DNA of 39,822 nt. Origin: Pseudomonadota bacterium. GTDB lineage: Bacteria > Pseudomonadota > Gammaproteobacteria > Burkholderiales > SG8-39. The notes beneath the pieces were generated by a model. The model had not been told where the DNA came from, searched no databases, and saw only the letters and a list, made by a program, of their open reading frames with translations. This document shows positions 11,054 to 22,179 of the stretch, one piece after another (position 1 is the first letter of the stretch; the number at the start of each line of letters is the position of its first letter). Made by a program: the position numbers and the translations under genes. The stretch covers positions 25,679-65,500 of the forward strand of contig JAPLRD010000005.1 of NCBI GenBank assembly GCA_026399375.1, in the 5' to 3' direction.

Positions 11054-11094
11054 TTGGCCTGGAATCGGTTGGATCCGCCTCTATGCCAGGCCAG
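11054..11094. repeat. Inverted repeat between purB and the cytochrome c' gene
   Basis: TGGCCTGG at 11055-11062 pairs perfectly with CCAGGCCA at 11086-11093 (one extra G-T pair outside), leaving a 23-base loop. There is no T-tract, so it is not a standard terminator. It sits about 75 bp before the cytochrome c' start and could be a regulator-binding site or an mRNA stem-loop. The rest of this 198-bp gap shows nothing clear. Confidence 0.5.
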
Positions 11095-11169
11095 CCCAAG
11101 TCGGGTACACTCCGACCGCTTGAAAAATGGCCATTCCGGCCTTCAAGACAACTTACAGAAGGAGATTTC

Positions 11170-11631
11170 ATGCATTCACTGTTGAAGATGTTCCTCGGTT
11201 TGGCTCTCATGGCGGGTTTCGCCGGCGCCGCGCAGGCACAGGCCCCTTTCGGCAAGGTTGAGGACGCGGTCAAATACCGCAAGAATGCACTGTTCGTCAT
11301 GTCCCAGCATTTCGGCCGCCTCGGCCCTGTGGTCAAGGGCGAGCGTCCGTACGACAAGGACGAAGTCGCCAAAAACGTCGCCATTGCCGAGCAGATGTCG
11401 AAGCTGCCCTGGGCCGGTTTCGTGGCCGGATCGGACAAAGGCGACACGCGCGCCAAACCCGAGATCTGGAGCGATGCGGCGAAATTCAAAGCGGCGGGGG
11501 AGAAAATGGAGCAGGAAATGAGCAAACTCTCCCAGGCCGCAAAAGGCGGGGACCTGAACGCGGTCAAGGCGCAGTTCGGCGAGGTCGGCAAGGCATGCAA
11601 GGGCTGCCACGACGCCTATCGGAAAGAATAG
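11170..11631 (+). CDS. Cytochrome c' (periplasmic, class II c-type cytochrome)
   Basis: 153 residues with a Sec signal peptide (cleavage after AQA at about residue 23). The mature protein begins QAPFGKVEDAVKYRKN, the helix-A start of cytochromes c'. The single haem-binding motif CKGCH is at residues 143-147, very close to the C-terminus, as expected for class II. Cytochromes c' are four-helix bundles that bind NO and CO and protect denitrifying or microaerobic bacteria from NO. The start at 11170 is chosen because it follows a strong site (GAAGGAG) and gives a clean signal peptide; the upstream in-frame ATG at 11083 does not. It converges on a membrane cytochrome b gene, a plausible electron donor. 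Confidence 0.93.
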   Translation: MHSLLKMFLGLALMAGFAGAAQAQAPFGKVEDAVKYRKNALFVMSQHFGRLGPVVKGERPYDKDEVAKNVAIAEQMSKLPWAGFVAGSDKGDTRAKPEIWSDAAKFKAAGEKMEQEMSKLSQAAKGGDLNAVKAQFGEVGKACKGCHDAYRKE

Positions 11632-11648
11632 GAACCGATTTCACCTGC

Positions 11649-11677
11649 AAAAAGCCGGGGCCAGCCCCGGTTTTTTT
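11649..11677. terminator. Bidirectional Rho-independent terminator
   Basis: CCGGGG-ccag-CCCCGG hairpin at 11655-11670, extended by A/T pairs, with T7 at 11671-11677 on the plus strand and a run of five A on the left that becomes a U-tract on the minus strand. It lies between the stops of the cytochrome c' and cytochrome b genes and should terminate both convergent transcripts. Confidence 0.9.
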
Positions 11678-12335
11678 ATGCCGCCGGAATCTTGAGCAGC
11701 AGATAGACGCAACAGGCGCAAATCGCCAGCAACACCGCCGCCAGCCAGACCTTCCCCTGTTTCTGCATGCCTTCCCCGAGGCCGCCCGCCGCCTCCTTGA
11801 AGCCGGTGATCATCGGCTTCACCAGATTTTCGCGCTTGTGCACGAGGTAGAAGACTATAGCCGACAGGTGCAGGCCGATCAGGGCAAGCAGCAACTTCAC
11901 GTTCAGATGGTGCACGCCGGTGATGCGGTCGCTCAAGGCTTTGCTCACCAGTTTCGCCAGCGGGCCTTCGGTGGAGATGTCGTCATTCGCGAAGAGGCCC
12001 GTGGCGGCCTGCAGCAGCAGCGCCGCCAGCATGAAGATCACCGACCAGGCGCCCGCGGGATTGTGACCGAGGTGCCGTTCCGCGCCGTGCCCGCGCAGGT
12101 AAGCGATGACCGAAGCGGGTCCGCGAACGAAGGAAGCGAAGCGCGCGTGGGTGCCGCCGAGGAAGCCCCAAAGGATGCGGAACAGCAGCAATGCGAGCAC
12201 GGTGTAACCGCTCAGCATGTGGAGCTGCATGGCGTTGCCGCCGATCTTGGCGCTGACGAAGGAGGTGACCACCAGCAGCACCAGCAGCCAGTGGAACAGC
12301 CGCAGCGGCAGGTCCCACACGAGTATTCTGTTCAT
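11676..12335 (-). CDS. Cytochrome b561-type di-haem membrane protein
   Basis: 219 residues with four main helices plus a C-terminal anchor. The opening WDLPLRLFHWLLVLLVV and a further conserved His (QLHMLSGYTVLALLLFRILWG), then VHHLNVKLLLALIGLHLSAI, carry the pairs of haem-ligating histidines of the Ni/Fe-hydrogenase b-subunit / cytochrome b561 family (prokaryotic b561, CybB-like). It would pass electrons between quinol and a periplasmic c-type cytochrome. The convergent cytochrome c' next door is a natural candidate partner, an inference from position. It follows secF by 50 bp on the same strand. Confidence 0.88.
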   Translation of the reverse strand: MNRILVWDLPLRLFHWLLVLLVVTSFVSAKIGGNAMQLHMLSGYTVLALLLFRILWGFLGGTHARFASFVRGPASVIAYLRGHGAERHLGHNPAGAWSVIFMLAALLLQAATGLFANDDISTEGPLAKLVSKALSDRITGVHHLNVKLLLALIGLHLSAIVFYLVHKRENLVKPMITGFKEAAGGLGEGMQKQGKVWLAAVLLAICACCVYLLLKIPAA

Positions 12336-12385
12336 CCTTGGCCTCCTGCGGATGCGGGGCGGTCGGCGTCAGCCGGTCAAGCCGA

Positions 12386-13318
12386 TCAGACGACCGCTTC
12401 CTCCTTGTCCTTCTTCGGCGGGCGGATGAACTGCTCGCGCGACACGCCCAGCCATTTCACGATCGGCGCCATGACCAGCACCGAGGAATAGATGCCGAAC
12501 AGAATGCCGATGGTCAACGCCAGCGCGAAGTAATACAGCGCGGCACCGCCGAACAGCAGCATCGACAGCACCATCGCCTGGGTGCAGCCGTGGGTGATGA
12601 TGGTGCGGGAGATGGTGCTGGTGATCGCGTTGTCGATGATCTGGGTGACCGAGGCCTTGCGCATCTTGCGGAAATTCTCGCGCACCCGGTCGGCGATGAC
12701 CACCGACTCGTTCACCGAGTAGCCGAGCACGGCCAGCACCGCCGCCAGCACCGGCAGCGAAAACTCCCACTGGAACAGGGCGAAGCAGCCGAGAATGATG
12801 ATGACGTCATGCAGGTTGGCGACGATCGCGGCCACGGCGAAGCGCCATTCGAAGCGCAGCGCCAGATAGGCCATGATGCCGAGGCAGACGATCACGAGGG
12901 CGAGGGCGCCGTTCTCCGCCAGTTCCTTGCCCACCTGAGGGCCGACGAATTCCACCCGCCGCAGCTGCACCGTCTTGTCTTCGGCCGAAAGGGTGTCCAT
13001 GACCTTCTTCGACAGTTCGGCGCTCGACTGGCCCTGCTTCAGCGGCATGCGTATCAGCACGTCGCGCGAGGAGCCGAAGTTCTGCACCGAGGTGTCGACG
13101 TAGCCCGCCTGGTCCAGCGCACCGCGGATTTTCTGGATCTCCGCCGCATGGTCGTACGCGACTTCGATCACCGTGCCGCCGGTAAATTCGACCGAATAGT
13201 GCAGGCCCTTGGTCGCGAGGAAGAACACCGCCAGCAGGAAGGTGAACAACGAAATGAGGTTGAACACCAGCGCATGGCGCATGAACGGGATGTCTTTGCG
13301 GATCTTGAAGAATTCCAT
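12386..13318 (-). CDS. secF: Protein translocase subunit SecF
   Basis: Inner-membrane RND-family subunit of 310 residues that, with SecD, uses proton-motive force to pull exported proteins from SecYEG. One N-terminal helix, a periplasmic domain beginning VEFTGGTVIEV, then five helices including ALVIVCLGIMAYLALRFEWR and the conserved GYSVNESVVIADRVREN. It starts 19 bp after the secD stop. The tail ends in a charged stretch (PPKKDKEEAVV). Confidence 0.97.
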   Translation of the reverse strand: MEFFKIRKDIPFMRHALVFNLISLFTFLLAVFFLATKGLHYSVEFTGGTVIEVAYDHAAEIQKIRGALDQAGYVDTSVQNFGSSRDVLIRMPLKQGQSSAELSKKVMDTLSAEDKTVQLRRVEFVGPQVGKELAENGALALVIVCLGIMAYLALRFEWRFAVAAIVANLHDVIIILGCFALFQWEFSLPVLAAVLAVLGYSVNESVVIADRVRENFRKMRKASVTQIIDNAITSTISRTIITHGCTQAMVLSMLLFGGAALYYFALALTIGILFGIYSSVLVMAPIVKWLGVSREQFIRPPKKDKEEAVV

Positions 13319-13337
13319 TATTAATAGTCCGCCTTGT

Positions 13338-15200
13338 CTATTTCCACGACGTATTGCCGATTGCCAGCTTGTCCAGCCTGCGGCGCGAGCCGTAGGTCAG
13401 ATTGACCACCGCACGCGAAATCACCACCGAGCTGAATATCGAAGTCAGGATGCCCAGGCAGTGCACCACGGCGAAGCCGCGGATCGGTCCGGAACCGAAG
13501 ATCAACAGCGCGAGGCCCGCGATCAGCGTGGTCACGTTGGAATCGAGAATGGTGCCGAAGGCGCGCTCGTAGCCGGCGTGTATCGCCGCCTGCGGCGTGG
13601 CGCCGTTGCGCATTTCTTCGCGGATGCGCTCGTTGATCAGCACGTTGGCGTCGATCGCCATGCCAAGGGTGAGCGCGATCGCCGCGATGCCGGGCAGGGT
13701 CAGGGTCGCCTGCAGCAGCGACAGGATCGCCACCAGCAAGAGCAGGTTGGAGGAGAGCGCGAGCACGGAAATGAACCCGAACGCCGCGTAGTAGATGCTC
13801 ATGAATATGGCGATCGCGGTGAAGCCCCAGAGCGTGGAATGAAAGCCCTTGCTGATGTTGTCTGCGCCCAGGCTCGGGCCCACGGTGCGCTCTTCGATGA
13901 TCTCCATCGGCGCGGCCAGCGACCCGGCGCGCAGCAGCAGCGCCACATCCGCCGCTTCCCTGGAACTCATGCGCCCGCTGATCTGCACGCGTCCGCCGCC
14001 GATTTCGCTGCGGATGACCGGTGCGGTGATGACTTCGCCCTTGCCTTTTTCGATCAGCAGAATGGCCATGCGCTTGCCGACGCTCTCGCGCGTCACATCC
14101 TTGAAGATGCGCGCGCCCGGGGCGTCGAGCGTCAGGTGCACCGCAGGCTCGTGGGTCTGGCCGTCAAACCCGGGCTGGGCGTCGGTCAGGCGGTCGCCGG
14201 TCAGCACGACCTGCTTTTTCACCAGCAGTGGCGAACCGCCGCGCTCGGTGTAGAGTTCGGTGCCGAACGGCACCTGGCCCTGCTGCGCGGCCACCAGCGT
14301 CGCCGGGTTGCTGTTCTCCTCGTCGACCATGCGGATTTCCAGGGTCGCGGTGCGGCCGAGGATTTCCTTCGCCTTGGCCGTGTCCTGCACGCCCGGCAGT
14401 TGCACCACCACGCGGTCGGCGCCCTGCTGCTGGATGATGGGTTCGGACACGCCCAGTTCGTTGATGCGGTTGCCCAGGGTAGTGATGTTCTGCTTCAGCG
14501 CCGATTCCTGCGTGCGCTTCACCGCCTCGGGCTTGATCGAAGCCGTCAGACGGAATTCGTCGCCCGCCATGTCCTGATCGGTGAACATGAGGTCCTGCTG
14601 ATTGTCCTCGAGCAGTTTGCGCGCTTTGGTGCGCGTCTCTGCATCCTTGAATTTGACCAGGATATTGCTGCCTTCGCGGCTGATGCCGGAGTGGCGGATG
14701 CTTTTGTCGCGCAACTGGGTGCGGATGTCCCCGGTCAGGTTTTCCAGCCGCTTGGTCAGCGCCGCTTTCATGTCCACCTGCAGCATGAAGTGCACGCCGC
14801 CGCGCAGGTCCAGGCCAAGGTACATGGGCAGGGCGTGGATGGAGGTGAGCCAGGTGGGCGAAGAAGAAAGCAGGTTGAGCGCGACGATGTAGGAGGGATT
14901 GTCGCGGTCGGGGTTCAGGCTCTGGCTCAGAATGTCTTTCGCCTTCAGCTGCGTATCCGTGTCGGCAAGGCGGACCTTGACGCTGTTGGGGTCGATGAAG
15001 GTGCCCTGGCTGACGATGCTGGCCCCCTTGAGCGCAGCTTCGACGCGCGCGAGCAACTCGGTGTCGACTTTGACCGTGGCCTTGACGCTGGACACCTGGA
15101 CCGCCGGTGCCTCGCCGAAAAAATTCGGCAGGGTGTAGGTCAGCCCGATCAGCAACGCGCAGGCAATGAGGACGTAGGTCCAGAGGGGATAGCGGTTCAT
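13338..15200 (-). CDS. secD: Protein translocase subunit SecD
   Basis: Inner-membrane partner of SecF, 620 residues. TM1 is about residues 8-26, then the large periplasmic P1 region with the family motif GLDLRGGVHFML (Asp131 in LDLRGG), and a C-terminal block of five helices with GMAIDANVLINERIREE, which holds the acidic residue implicated in proton coupling. Length and motif order are normal. It lies between yajC and secF in the classical yajC-secD-secF order. Confidence 0.97.
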   Translation of the reverse strand: MNRYPLWTYVLIACALLIGLTYTLPNFFGEAPAVQVSSVKATVKVDTELLARVEAALKGASIVSQGTFIDPNSVKVRLADTDTQLKAKDILSQSLNPDRDNPSYIVALNLLSSSPTWLTSIHALPMYLGLDLRGGVHFMLQVDMKAALTKRLENLTGDIRTQLRDKSIRHSGISREGSNILVKFKDAETRTKARKLLEDNQQDLMFTDQDMAGDEFRLTASIKPEAVKRTQESALKQNITTLGNRINELGVSEPIIQQQGADRVVVQLPGVQDTAKAKEILGRTATLEIRMVDEENSNPATLVAAQQGQVPFGTELYTERGGSPLLVKKQVVLTGDRLTDAQPGFDGQTHEPAVHLTLDAPGARIFKDVTRESVGKRMAILLIEKGKGEVITAPVIRSEIGGGRVQISGRMSSREAADVALLLRAGSLAAPMEIIEERTVGPSLGADNISKGFHSTLWGFTAIAIFMSIYYAAFGFISVLALSSNLLLLVAILSLLQATLTLPGIAAIALTLGMAIDANVLINERIREEMRNGATPQAAIHAGYERAFGTILDSNVTTLIAGLALLIFGSGPIRGFAVVHCLGILTSIFSSVVISRAVVNLTYGSRRRLDKLAIGNTSWK

Positions 15201-15282
15201 AGGAGTTCGGTCAGGAGGTTCGGCGCAACCGGCATTAGGGAGAAATCCGGGTGCGCATGTCCGGCGCCCGGTGAGAGTTTCT

Positions 15283-15633
15283 TCAAGACATCGCCTTGAT
15301 CGAGCCCTTGGGCAAGAGCGTCTGCACTGCGGCCTTTTGCATCTGGATCTCGGTGCCGGAGGCTATTTCCAGGCTGATATAGGTTTCGCCGACCTTGGTG
15401 ATTCTTCCCACCATGCCTGCGGCCGTAATCACCTCGTCGCCTTTCTGCAGTGCGTCCGTCATCGCCTTGAGTTCCTTGGCGCGCTTCATCTGCGGGCGGA
15501 TCATGAGAAAGTACAGCAGCGCGAACATCATGATGATGGGCAGAAGGCCCATCAACCCTTCGCCGGACATGACACCGGCGAGGCCTGAAGCCGTCTGGGC
15601 GTGCGCGGAAGAAATCAGCACTGGTAACTCCAT
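15283..15633 (-). CDS. yajC: Preprotein translocase subunit YajC
   Basis: 116 residues with one N-terminal helix (IIMMFALLYFLMIRPQMKR) and a small soluble domain containing LQKGDEVITAAGMVGRI, typical of YajC. It associates with SecDF at the inner membrane and modulates translocation. About 82 bp separate it from secD and 85 bp from tgt, so it belongs to the same minus-strand operon. Confidence 0.95.
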   Translation of the reverse strand: MELPVLISSAHAQTASGLAGVMSGEGLMGLLPIIMMFALLYFLMIRPQMKRAKELKAMTDALQKGDEVITAAGMVGRITKVGETYISLEIASGTEIQMQKAAVQTLLPKGSIKAMS

Positions 15634-15718
15634 TTTTCGATCGGAACAGCCGAAAATTATACCAGTATTGGGGTGTCCGGAGCCTGGTTCTTTCCCCTTT
15701 CCGGCCAGGGGATTGCCC

Positions 15719-17910
<2,192 letters not shown>

Positions 17911-17926
17911 TACGGGGCCGGCTCCA

Positions 17927-17955
17927 TTGAGAGGAAGCGCGAATTAGAGCATAAT
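17927..17955 (+). promoter_or_regulatory. Sigma-70 promoter of tRNA-Leu
   Basis: TTGAGA (17927-17932) and CATAAT (17950-17955) are separated by 17 bp, matching the sigma-70 consensus at five and four positions or better. Transcription would start near 17962, about 26 bp before the mature 5' end of the tRNA. It overlaps the start of the divergent queA leader. Confidence 0.7.
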
Positions 17956-17987
17956 TCGCCTCCCTCGCGCTCGATTGCGGGCGCCTG

Positions 17988-18074
17988 GCCGGGATGGCGG
18001 AATTGGTAGACGCACGGGACTCAAAATCCCGCGACTTTACGGTCATGGGGGTTCGATTCCCCCTCCCGGCACCA
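17988..18074 (+). tRNA. tRNA-Leu (anticodon CAA)
   Basis: 87 nt with encoded CCA. The acceptor stem GCCGGGA (17988-17994) pairs with TCCCGGC (18064-18070), then A and CCA. The D-arm contains GGTAGACGC, the anticodon stem CGGGA/TCCCG encloses CTCAAAA with anticodon CAA, there is a long class II variable arm, and the T-arm is GGGGGTTCGATTCCCCC. It reads UUG. Located between the queA operon and the CBS gene. Confidence 0.97.
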
Positions 18075-18163
18075 GCCTTACGCAGGAGATGAAGAATATC
18101 CCAAGGGTGTATAGTTTCTGCAGCAGTCGTCGATAATCCAAAAATTCCGAAGGAGGGGAGCCG

Positions 18164-18592
18164 ATGAAGACCGTCGCGCAAATGTTGGCGCAAAAGCCTG
18201 GCAGCGTAATCTCGATCAAACCGGACGTACCGGTGCTCGATGCCCTCAAACTTCTAGCGGAAAAGGACATCGGCGCCGTGCTGGTCATGGAGGGCACCGC
18301 ACTGGTGGGGATATTTTCGGAGCGCGACTATGCGAGAAAAGTCGCCCTGAAGGGCAAGTCATCGGGCGACACGCTGGTGAGCGACATCATGACGCGGCAG
18401 GTCCTCTGCGTTACACCGGCGCAGACCAACGAGGAATGCATGGCGCTGATGACGCAAAAGCACATCCGCCATCTGCCGGTCATCGACAAGGACCGTGTGC
18501 TGGGCGTGCTCTCCATCGGCGATCTGGTGAAGGACGTGATTTCCGAACAGCAATTCATCATCAGCCAACTCGAGCATTACATCCACCGCTGA
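18164..18592 (+). CDS. Two-CBS-domain protein
   Basis: 142 residues, essentially a single CBS pair (Bateman module): CBS1 about 7-65 with IGAVLVMEGTALVGIFSERD, CBS2 about 75-135 with HIRHLPVIDKDRVLGVLSIGDL. Such stand-alone proteins bind adenine nucleotides and sense energy state; the partner is unknown. A strong ribosome-binding site (AAGGAGGGG) sits just before the ATG. It lies after tRNA-Leu and 134 bp before the monooxygenase pseudogene. Confidence 0.92.
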   Translation: MKTVAQMLAQKPGSVISIKPDVPVLDALKLLAEKDIGAVLVMEGTALVGIFSERDYARKVALKGKSSGDTLVSDIMTRQVLCVTPAQTNEECMALMTQKHIRHLPVIDKDRVLGVLSIGDLVKDVISEQQFIISQLEHYIHR

Positions 18593-18726
18593 CTCCACCG
18601 CTAAGGCGACGCGGCGGCAGCGCCCGCCGCAGAGTCGGGGACGACACGCCGGTTTGACCAGAGACGGCGGCTGCCGCATGTTCCCCGGCATGTTCATGTC
18701 ATGCGACCCCAATCGAGAGACCATCA

Positions 18727-21055
18727 ATGAAAATTGACATCATCGGCGGCGGACCTGCCGGGCTCTATTTTTCGGTGCTGGCGAAGAAAAGTTTCCCCCT
18801 GGCAGAAGTGACGGTCACCGAGCGCAACCGCGCCGAGGATACGTTCGGGTTCGGCATCGTGCTGTCGGACGAGACGCTGGCCAAGCTGCGGCTGGCCGAC
18901 GAGCCTTCCTACCGCGACATCGCCGCGAGCTTCGCCTACTGGGACGACATCTATACGCATTACCGCGGCAGCGTGCTGAAATCCTCGGGGCACGGATTCT
19001 CCGGCATAAAACGCCTCGCCTTGCTGCAGATCCTGCAGCGCCGCGCGGCGGCGCTGGGCGCGACCGTCCACTACGAAACCGAGGACCCGGGCCTGGACGC
19101 GCACCGCGACGCCGACCTGATCGTCGCCGCGGACGGCATCAACAGCCGCGTGCGCGAAGGGTTGCGGCAGCATTTCCGGCCCGAGGTCGACCTGCGCACC
19201 AACAAGTTCGTCTGGCTCGGCGCCAGGATGCAGCTGCCGGGATTCACCTACAGTTTTCGCGAAGACGCGTGCGGCATCTGGAACCTGCACGCCTATATGT
19301 ACGCCGGCGGCGAGTGCACCCTGGTGGTCGAAACCACCGACGAAGCGTTCCGCAAGTCGGGCCTCGGAATCGAGGACGAGCGCGCGACGGCGGCGTACGT
19401 GGAGCGCTTGTTCACAGAGGAGCTGCGGGGCGGCAAGGTGCTCACCAACCGCTCGCACTGGCGCAACTTCCCCACCATCGCCTGCGCCAGCTGGCATCAC
19501 GACAACATCGTATTGCTGGGCGACGCCGCGCACACCGCGCATTTCACCATCGGCTCCGGCACCAAGCTGGCGATGGAGGACGCGATCGCGCTGCACGCGG
19601 CGCTGCTGCAGCACGCCGACGATCCGAAGGCGGCGCTGCCGGCGTACGAGGCGGCGCGGCGCGAGGAGGCGGAGCGCATCCAGCATTCGGCCAACGTCAG
19701 CCTGGTGTTCTTCGAGAACGTGCGCCGCTTCTGGCACATGCACCCGGTGCAGTTCAATTTCGCGCTGATGAGCCGCTCGAAGCAGATCACCTACGAGAAC
19801 CTGCGCCTGCGCGACCCCGGTTTCATCGCGGAGGTCGATAACTGGTGGGCGGGCGGGGTGGCGAAGACCGAGCGCATAGAGCTGAAGCCGGGTTTCACCG
19901 CGCCGCCGATGTTCGCGCCGTTCACGCTTCGCGGCATGCGCCTCGTCAACCGCCGTGGACGGCACGCCCAACGACTGGCACCTGGTGCATTACGGCGCGC
20001 GCGCGCTGGGCGGCGCCGGTCTGGTGTACACCGAGATGACCTGCGTTTCGCCCGAGGCGCGCATCACCCCGGGCTGCGCCGGCATGTATGCGCCGGAGCA
20101 CGCCGAATGGTGGACGCGCATCGTCGATTTCGCCCACCGCAACAGCTTGGCGAAGGTCTGCTTGCAGCTGGGCCATGCCGGACGCAAGGGCTCGACGCAG
20201 CTCATGTGGGACGACATGGATCACCCCCTGCCGCGGGACAACTGGCCCGTCGTCGCCGCCTCGCCCATCGCCTATCTGCCCGACAGCCAGTGCCCGCGCG
20301 AAATGGGCCGCGCCGACATGGAGCGCGTGCGCGACCAGTTCGTGGCGGCGGCGGGCATGGGCATCGCCTGCGGCTTCGACATGCTCGAACTGCATATGGC
20401 GCACGGTTATCTTCTGGCGGGTTTCATCTCCCCGGTCACCAACCGGCGCACGGACGAATACGGCGGGTCGCTCGCGAACCGGCTGCGTTTTCCGCTGGAG
20501 GTGTTCGATGCGGTGCGCGCCGCGTGGCCCGAGGAGCGGCCGATGGCCGTGCGCATCTCCGCCACCGACTGGATCGAAGGAGGGTTGAGCGGGCAGGACG
20601 CGGTCGAGATCGCGCGGGTGTTCAAGGCGCACGGCTGCGACCTGATCGACGTGTCCACCGGGCAGACCGATCCGGCGTCGAAGCCGGTCTACGGCCGCAT
20701 GTACCAGACCGTGTTCTCGGAGCAGATCCGCAACGAAGCCGGGATCGCCACCATCGCCGTGGGCGCGATCACCAGCGCCGACCAGGTGAACACCATCGTC
20801 GCTTCCGGTCGCGCCGACCTGTGCGCCCTCGCACGGCCGCATCTGGCCGATCCGAATTTCACGCTGCGCGCGGCGGCCGAATACGCGGCCATGGGTTACG
20901 CCATCGAAGGCGCGTCCTGGCCGAAGCAATACCTTCCGGGCAGGCAGCAACTGGAGGTGCTGGCGCGCCGGGCGCGCACGGAAGCAGCGCAAAGGCAGGC
21001 CGAACTGCGCCGGACCAATGATCAATCGACCGACCTACGGAGAACACATGGCTGA
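18727..21055 (+). pseudogene. Bifunctional aryl-CoA monooxygenase / old yellow enzyme (salicylyl-CoA 5-hydroxylase or 2-aminobenzoyl-CoA monooxygenase/reductase type), frameshifted
   Basis: The N-terminal half (18727 to about 19954) is a complete FAD monooxygenase domain: Rossmann GGGPAG at residues 7-12, DTFGFGIVLSD, and GDAAHTAHFTIGSGTKLAMEDA. The C-terminal half (about 19955-21055) is an old-yellow-enzyme domain with [11 protein letters not shown] and [11 protein letters not shown], in a different frame. The junction reads FTLRGMRLVNR, then shifts by one base directly to VDGTPNDWH. Relatives have about 11 residues there (an SPM...YSA FMN-binding strand). The two halves look like one gene damaged by a short deletion of about 32 bp. 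Intact relatives hydroxylate or reduce aromatic CoA thioesters in aerobic hybrid pathways. Either a true pseudogene, a gene split in two, or a sequence error. The frame of the first half staying open to 21021 is chance in GC-rich DNA. Confidence 0.82.
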
Positions 21056-22127
21056 CGCATACCTTATTCACGCCGAACCGCTGGGCGCGGCCATACGCGA
21101 GCTGGTGCGGGGATTCGGCTCCGAGCAGCGCGAGGTCGAACTGGTGACCGACAACCTGATTCAGGCGAACTTGACCGGGCACGATTCGCACGGCATCGGC
21201 ATGCTGCCGCGCTATTCCGAAGCATGGGCCGAGGGCGGCCTGAAGGCGAACGCGCACATCAAGACGCTGATGGACGGCGGCGCCTTGCTGCGCGTCGACG
21301 GACAGGCCGGATTCGGGCAGGTGGTGGGGCACGAGGCGATGACGCTTGCGATCGAGCGCGCGAAGAAATTCGGCAGCTGCATCATGGCGCTCGGCAATTC
21401 ACACCACTTGTGCCGCATCGGCGCCTGGGCGGAAATGGCGGTGGCCGAAGGCTTCGTGTCCATCCATTTCGTCAACGTCATTTCGCGTCCCATCGTCGCG
21501 CCGTTCGGCGGCCGCGACGCGCGTTTCGGCACCAACCCGTTCACCGTCGGCATTCCGGTGGCGGGCCGCGATCCCATCCTGCTTGACTTCGCCACCAGCG
21601 TGATCGCGCAGGGCAAGGCGCGCGTTGCGCACAACAAGCGCGAAAAGCTGCCGCCCGGACGCATCATCGACAACGAGGGCCGGGACAGCGACGATCCGGC
21701 CTACGCCGTGGTCGACCCGCTTGGCGCTATCCTCGCGTTCGGCGAGCACAAGGGCTACGGCATGGCCGTCGCATGCGAGTTGCTCGGCGGCGCGCTCTCG
21801 GCCGGGCTCGTGGGCGGACCTGCCACGGGCGAGCGGCGCGTGCTGAACGGCATGCTCACCATCGTTCTCGATCCGAAGGCGATCGCCGATGCGGCCAGTT
21901 TCGAGCGCGAGACCCGCGCATTTCTCGACTGGGTTACCGCGTCGCCGCCGCGCGCCGGCTTCGACAAGGTGCGTCTCGCGGGGGAGCCTGAGCGCGAATG
22001 GCGCGCGAAGCGCCTCGCCGAGGGTATTCCGGTGGACGCGAACACTTGGAACGAGCTCCTCGAAGCAGCGGTGCGCTTGAAGGTGGATCCGGCGAAGATC
22101 AGCCGGCTGGCCGGAGTGAAATCCTGA
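21048..22127 (+). CDS. Malate/lactate/ureidoglycolate-type dehydrogenase (Ldh family)
   Basis: 359 residues of the type-2 malate/L-lactate dehydrogenase family, NAD(P)-dependent 2-hydroxyacid oxidoreductases unrelated to classical MDH. Conserved blocks: LTGHDSHGIGMLPRY with the catalytic-region His, ALGNSHHLCRIGAWAE, FGTNPFTVGIP, LLDFATSVIAQGKARV and GEHKGYGMAVACELL. The start at 21048 is preferred over 21018 because GGAG lies 8 bp ahead of it. The ATG overlaps the 3' end of the broken monooxygenase gene by 8 bp, so they formed an operon. The substrate is not determinable; an aromatic or hydroxyacid catabolic role is suggested only by position. Confidence 0.88.
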   Translation: MADAYLIHAEPLGAAIRELVRGFGSEQREVELVTDNLIQANLTGHDSHGIGMLPRYSEAWAEGGLKANAHIKTLMDGGALLRVDGQAGFGQVVGHEAMTLAIERAKKFGSCIMALGNSHHLCRIGAWAEMAVAEGFVSIHFVNVISRPIVAPFGGRDARFGTNPFTVGIPVAGRDPILLDFATSVIAQGKARVAHNKREKLPPGRIIDNEGRDSDDPAYAVVDPLGAILAFGEHKGYGMAVACELLGGALSAGLVGGPATGERRVLNGMLTIVLDPKAIADAASFERETRAFLDWVTASPPRAGFDKVRLAGEPEREWRAKRLAEGIPVDANTWNELLEAAVRLKVDPAKISRLAGVKS

Positions 22128-22179
22128 GTGCCGGCCGGCATCGCGGAAGTTTCGCGCCGCGCGCCGCGGCTGCGCCGGC

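Noticed and set aside
13209-15299. 696-residue plus-strand open frame opposite secD and secF
   Set aside because: secD and secF on the minus strand carry all expected motifs; the plus-strand product is low-complexity and charged without recognisable domains.
19955-21021. First-half monooxygenase frame continuing open to 21021 as one 764-residue protein
   Set aside because: After the junction that frame is Arg/Ala/Gly-rich nonsense, while the +1 frame encodes a clear old-yellow-enzyme domain.
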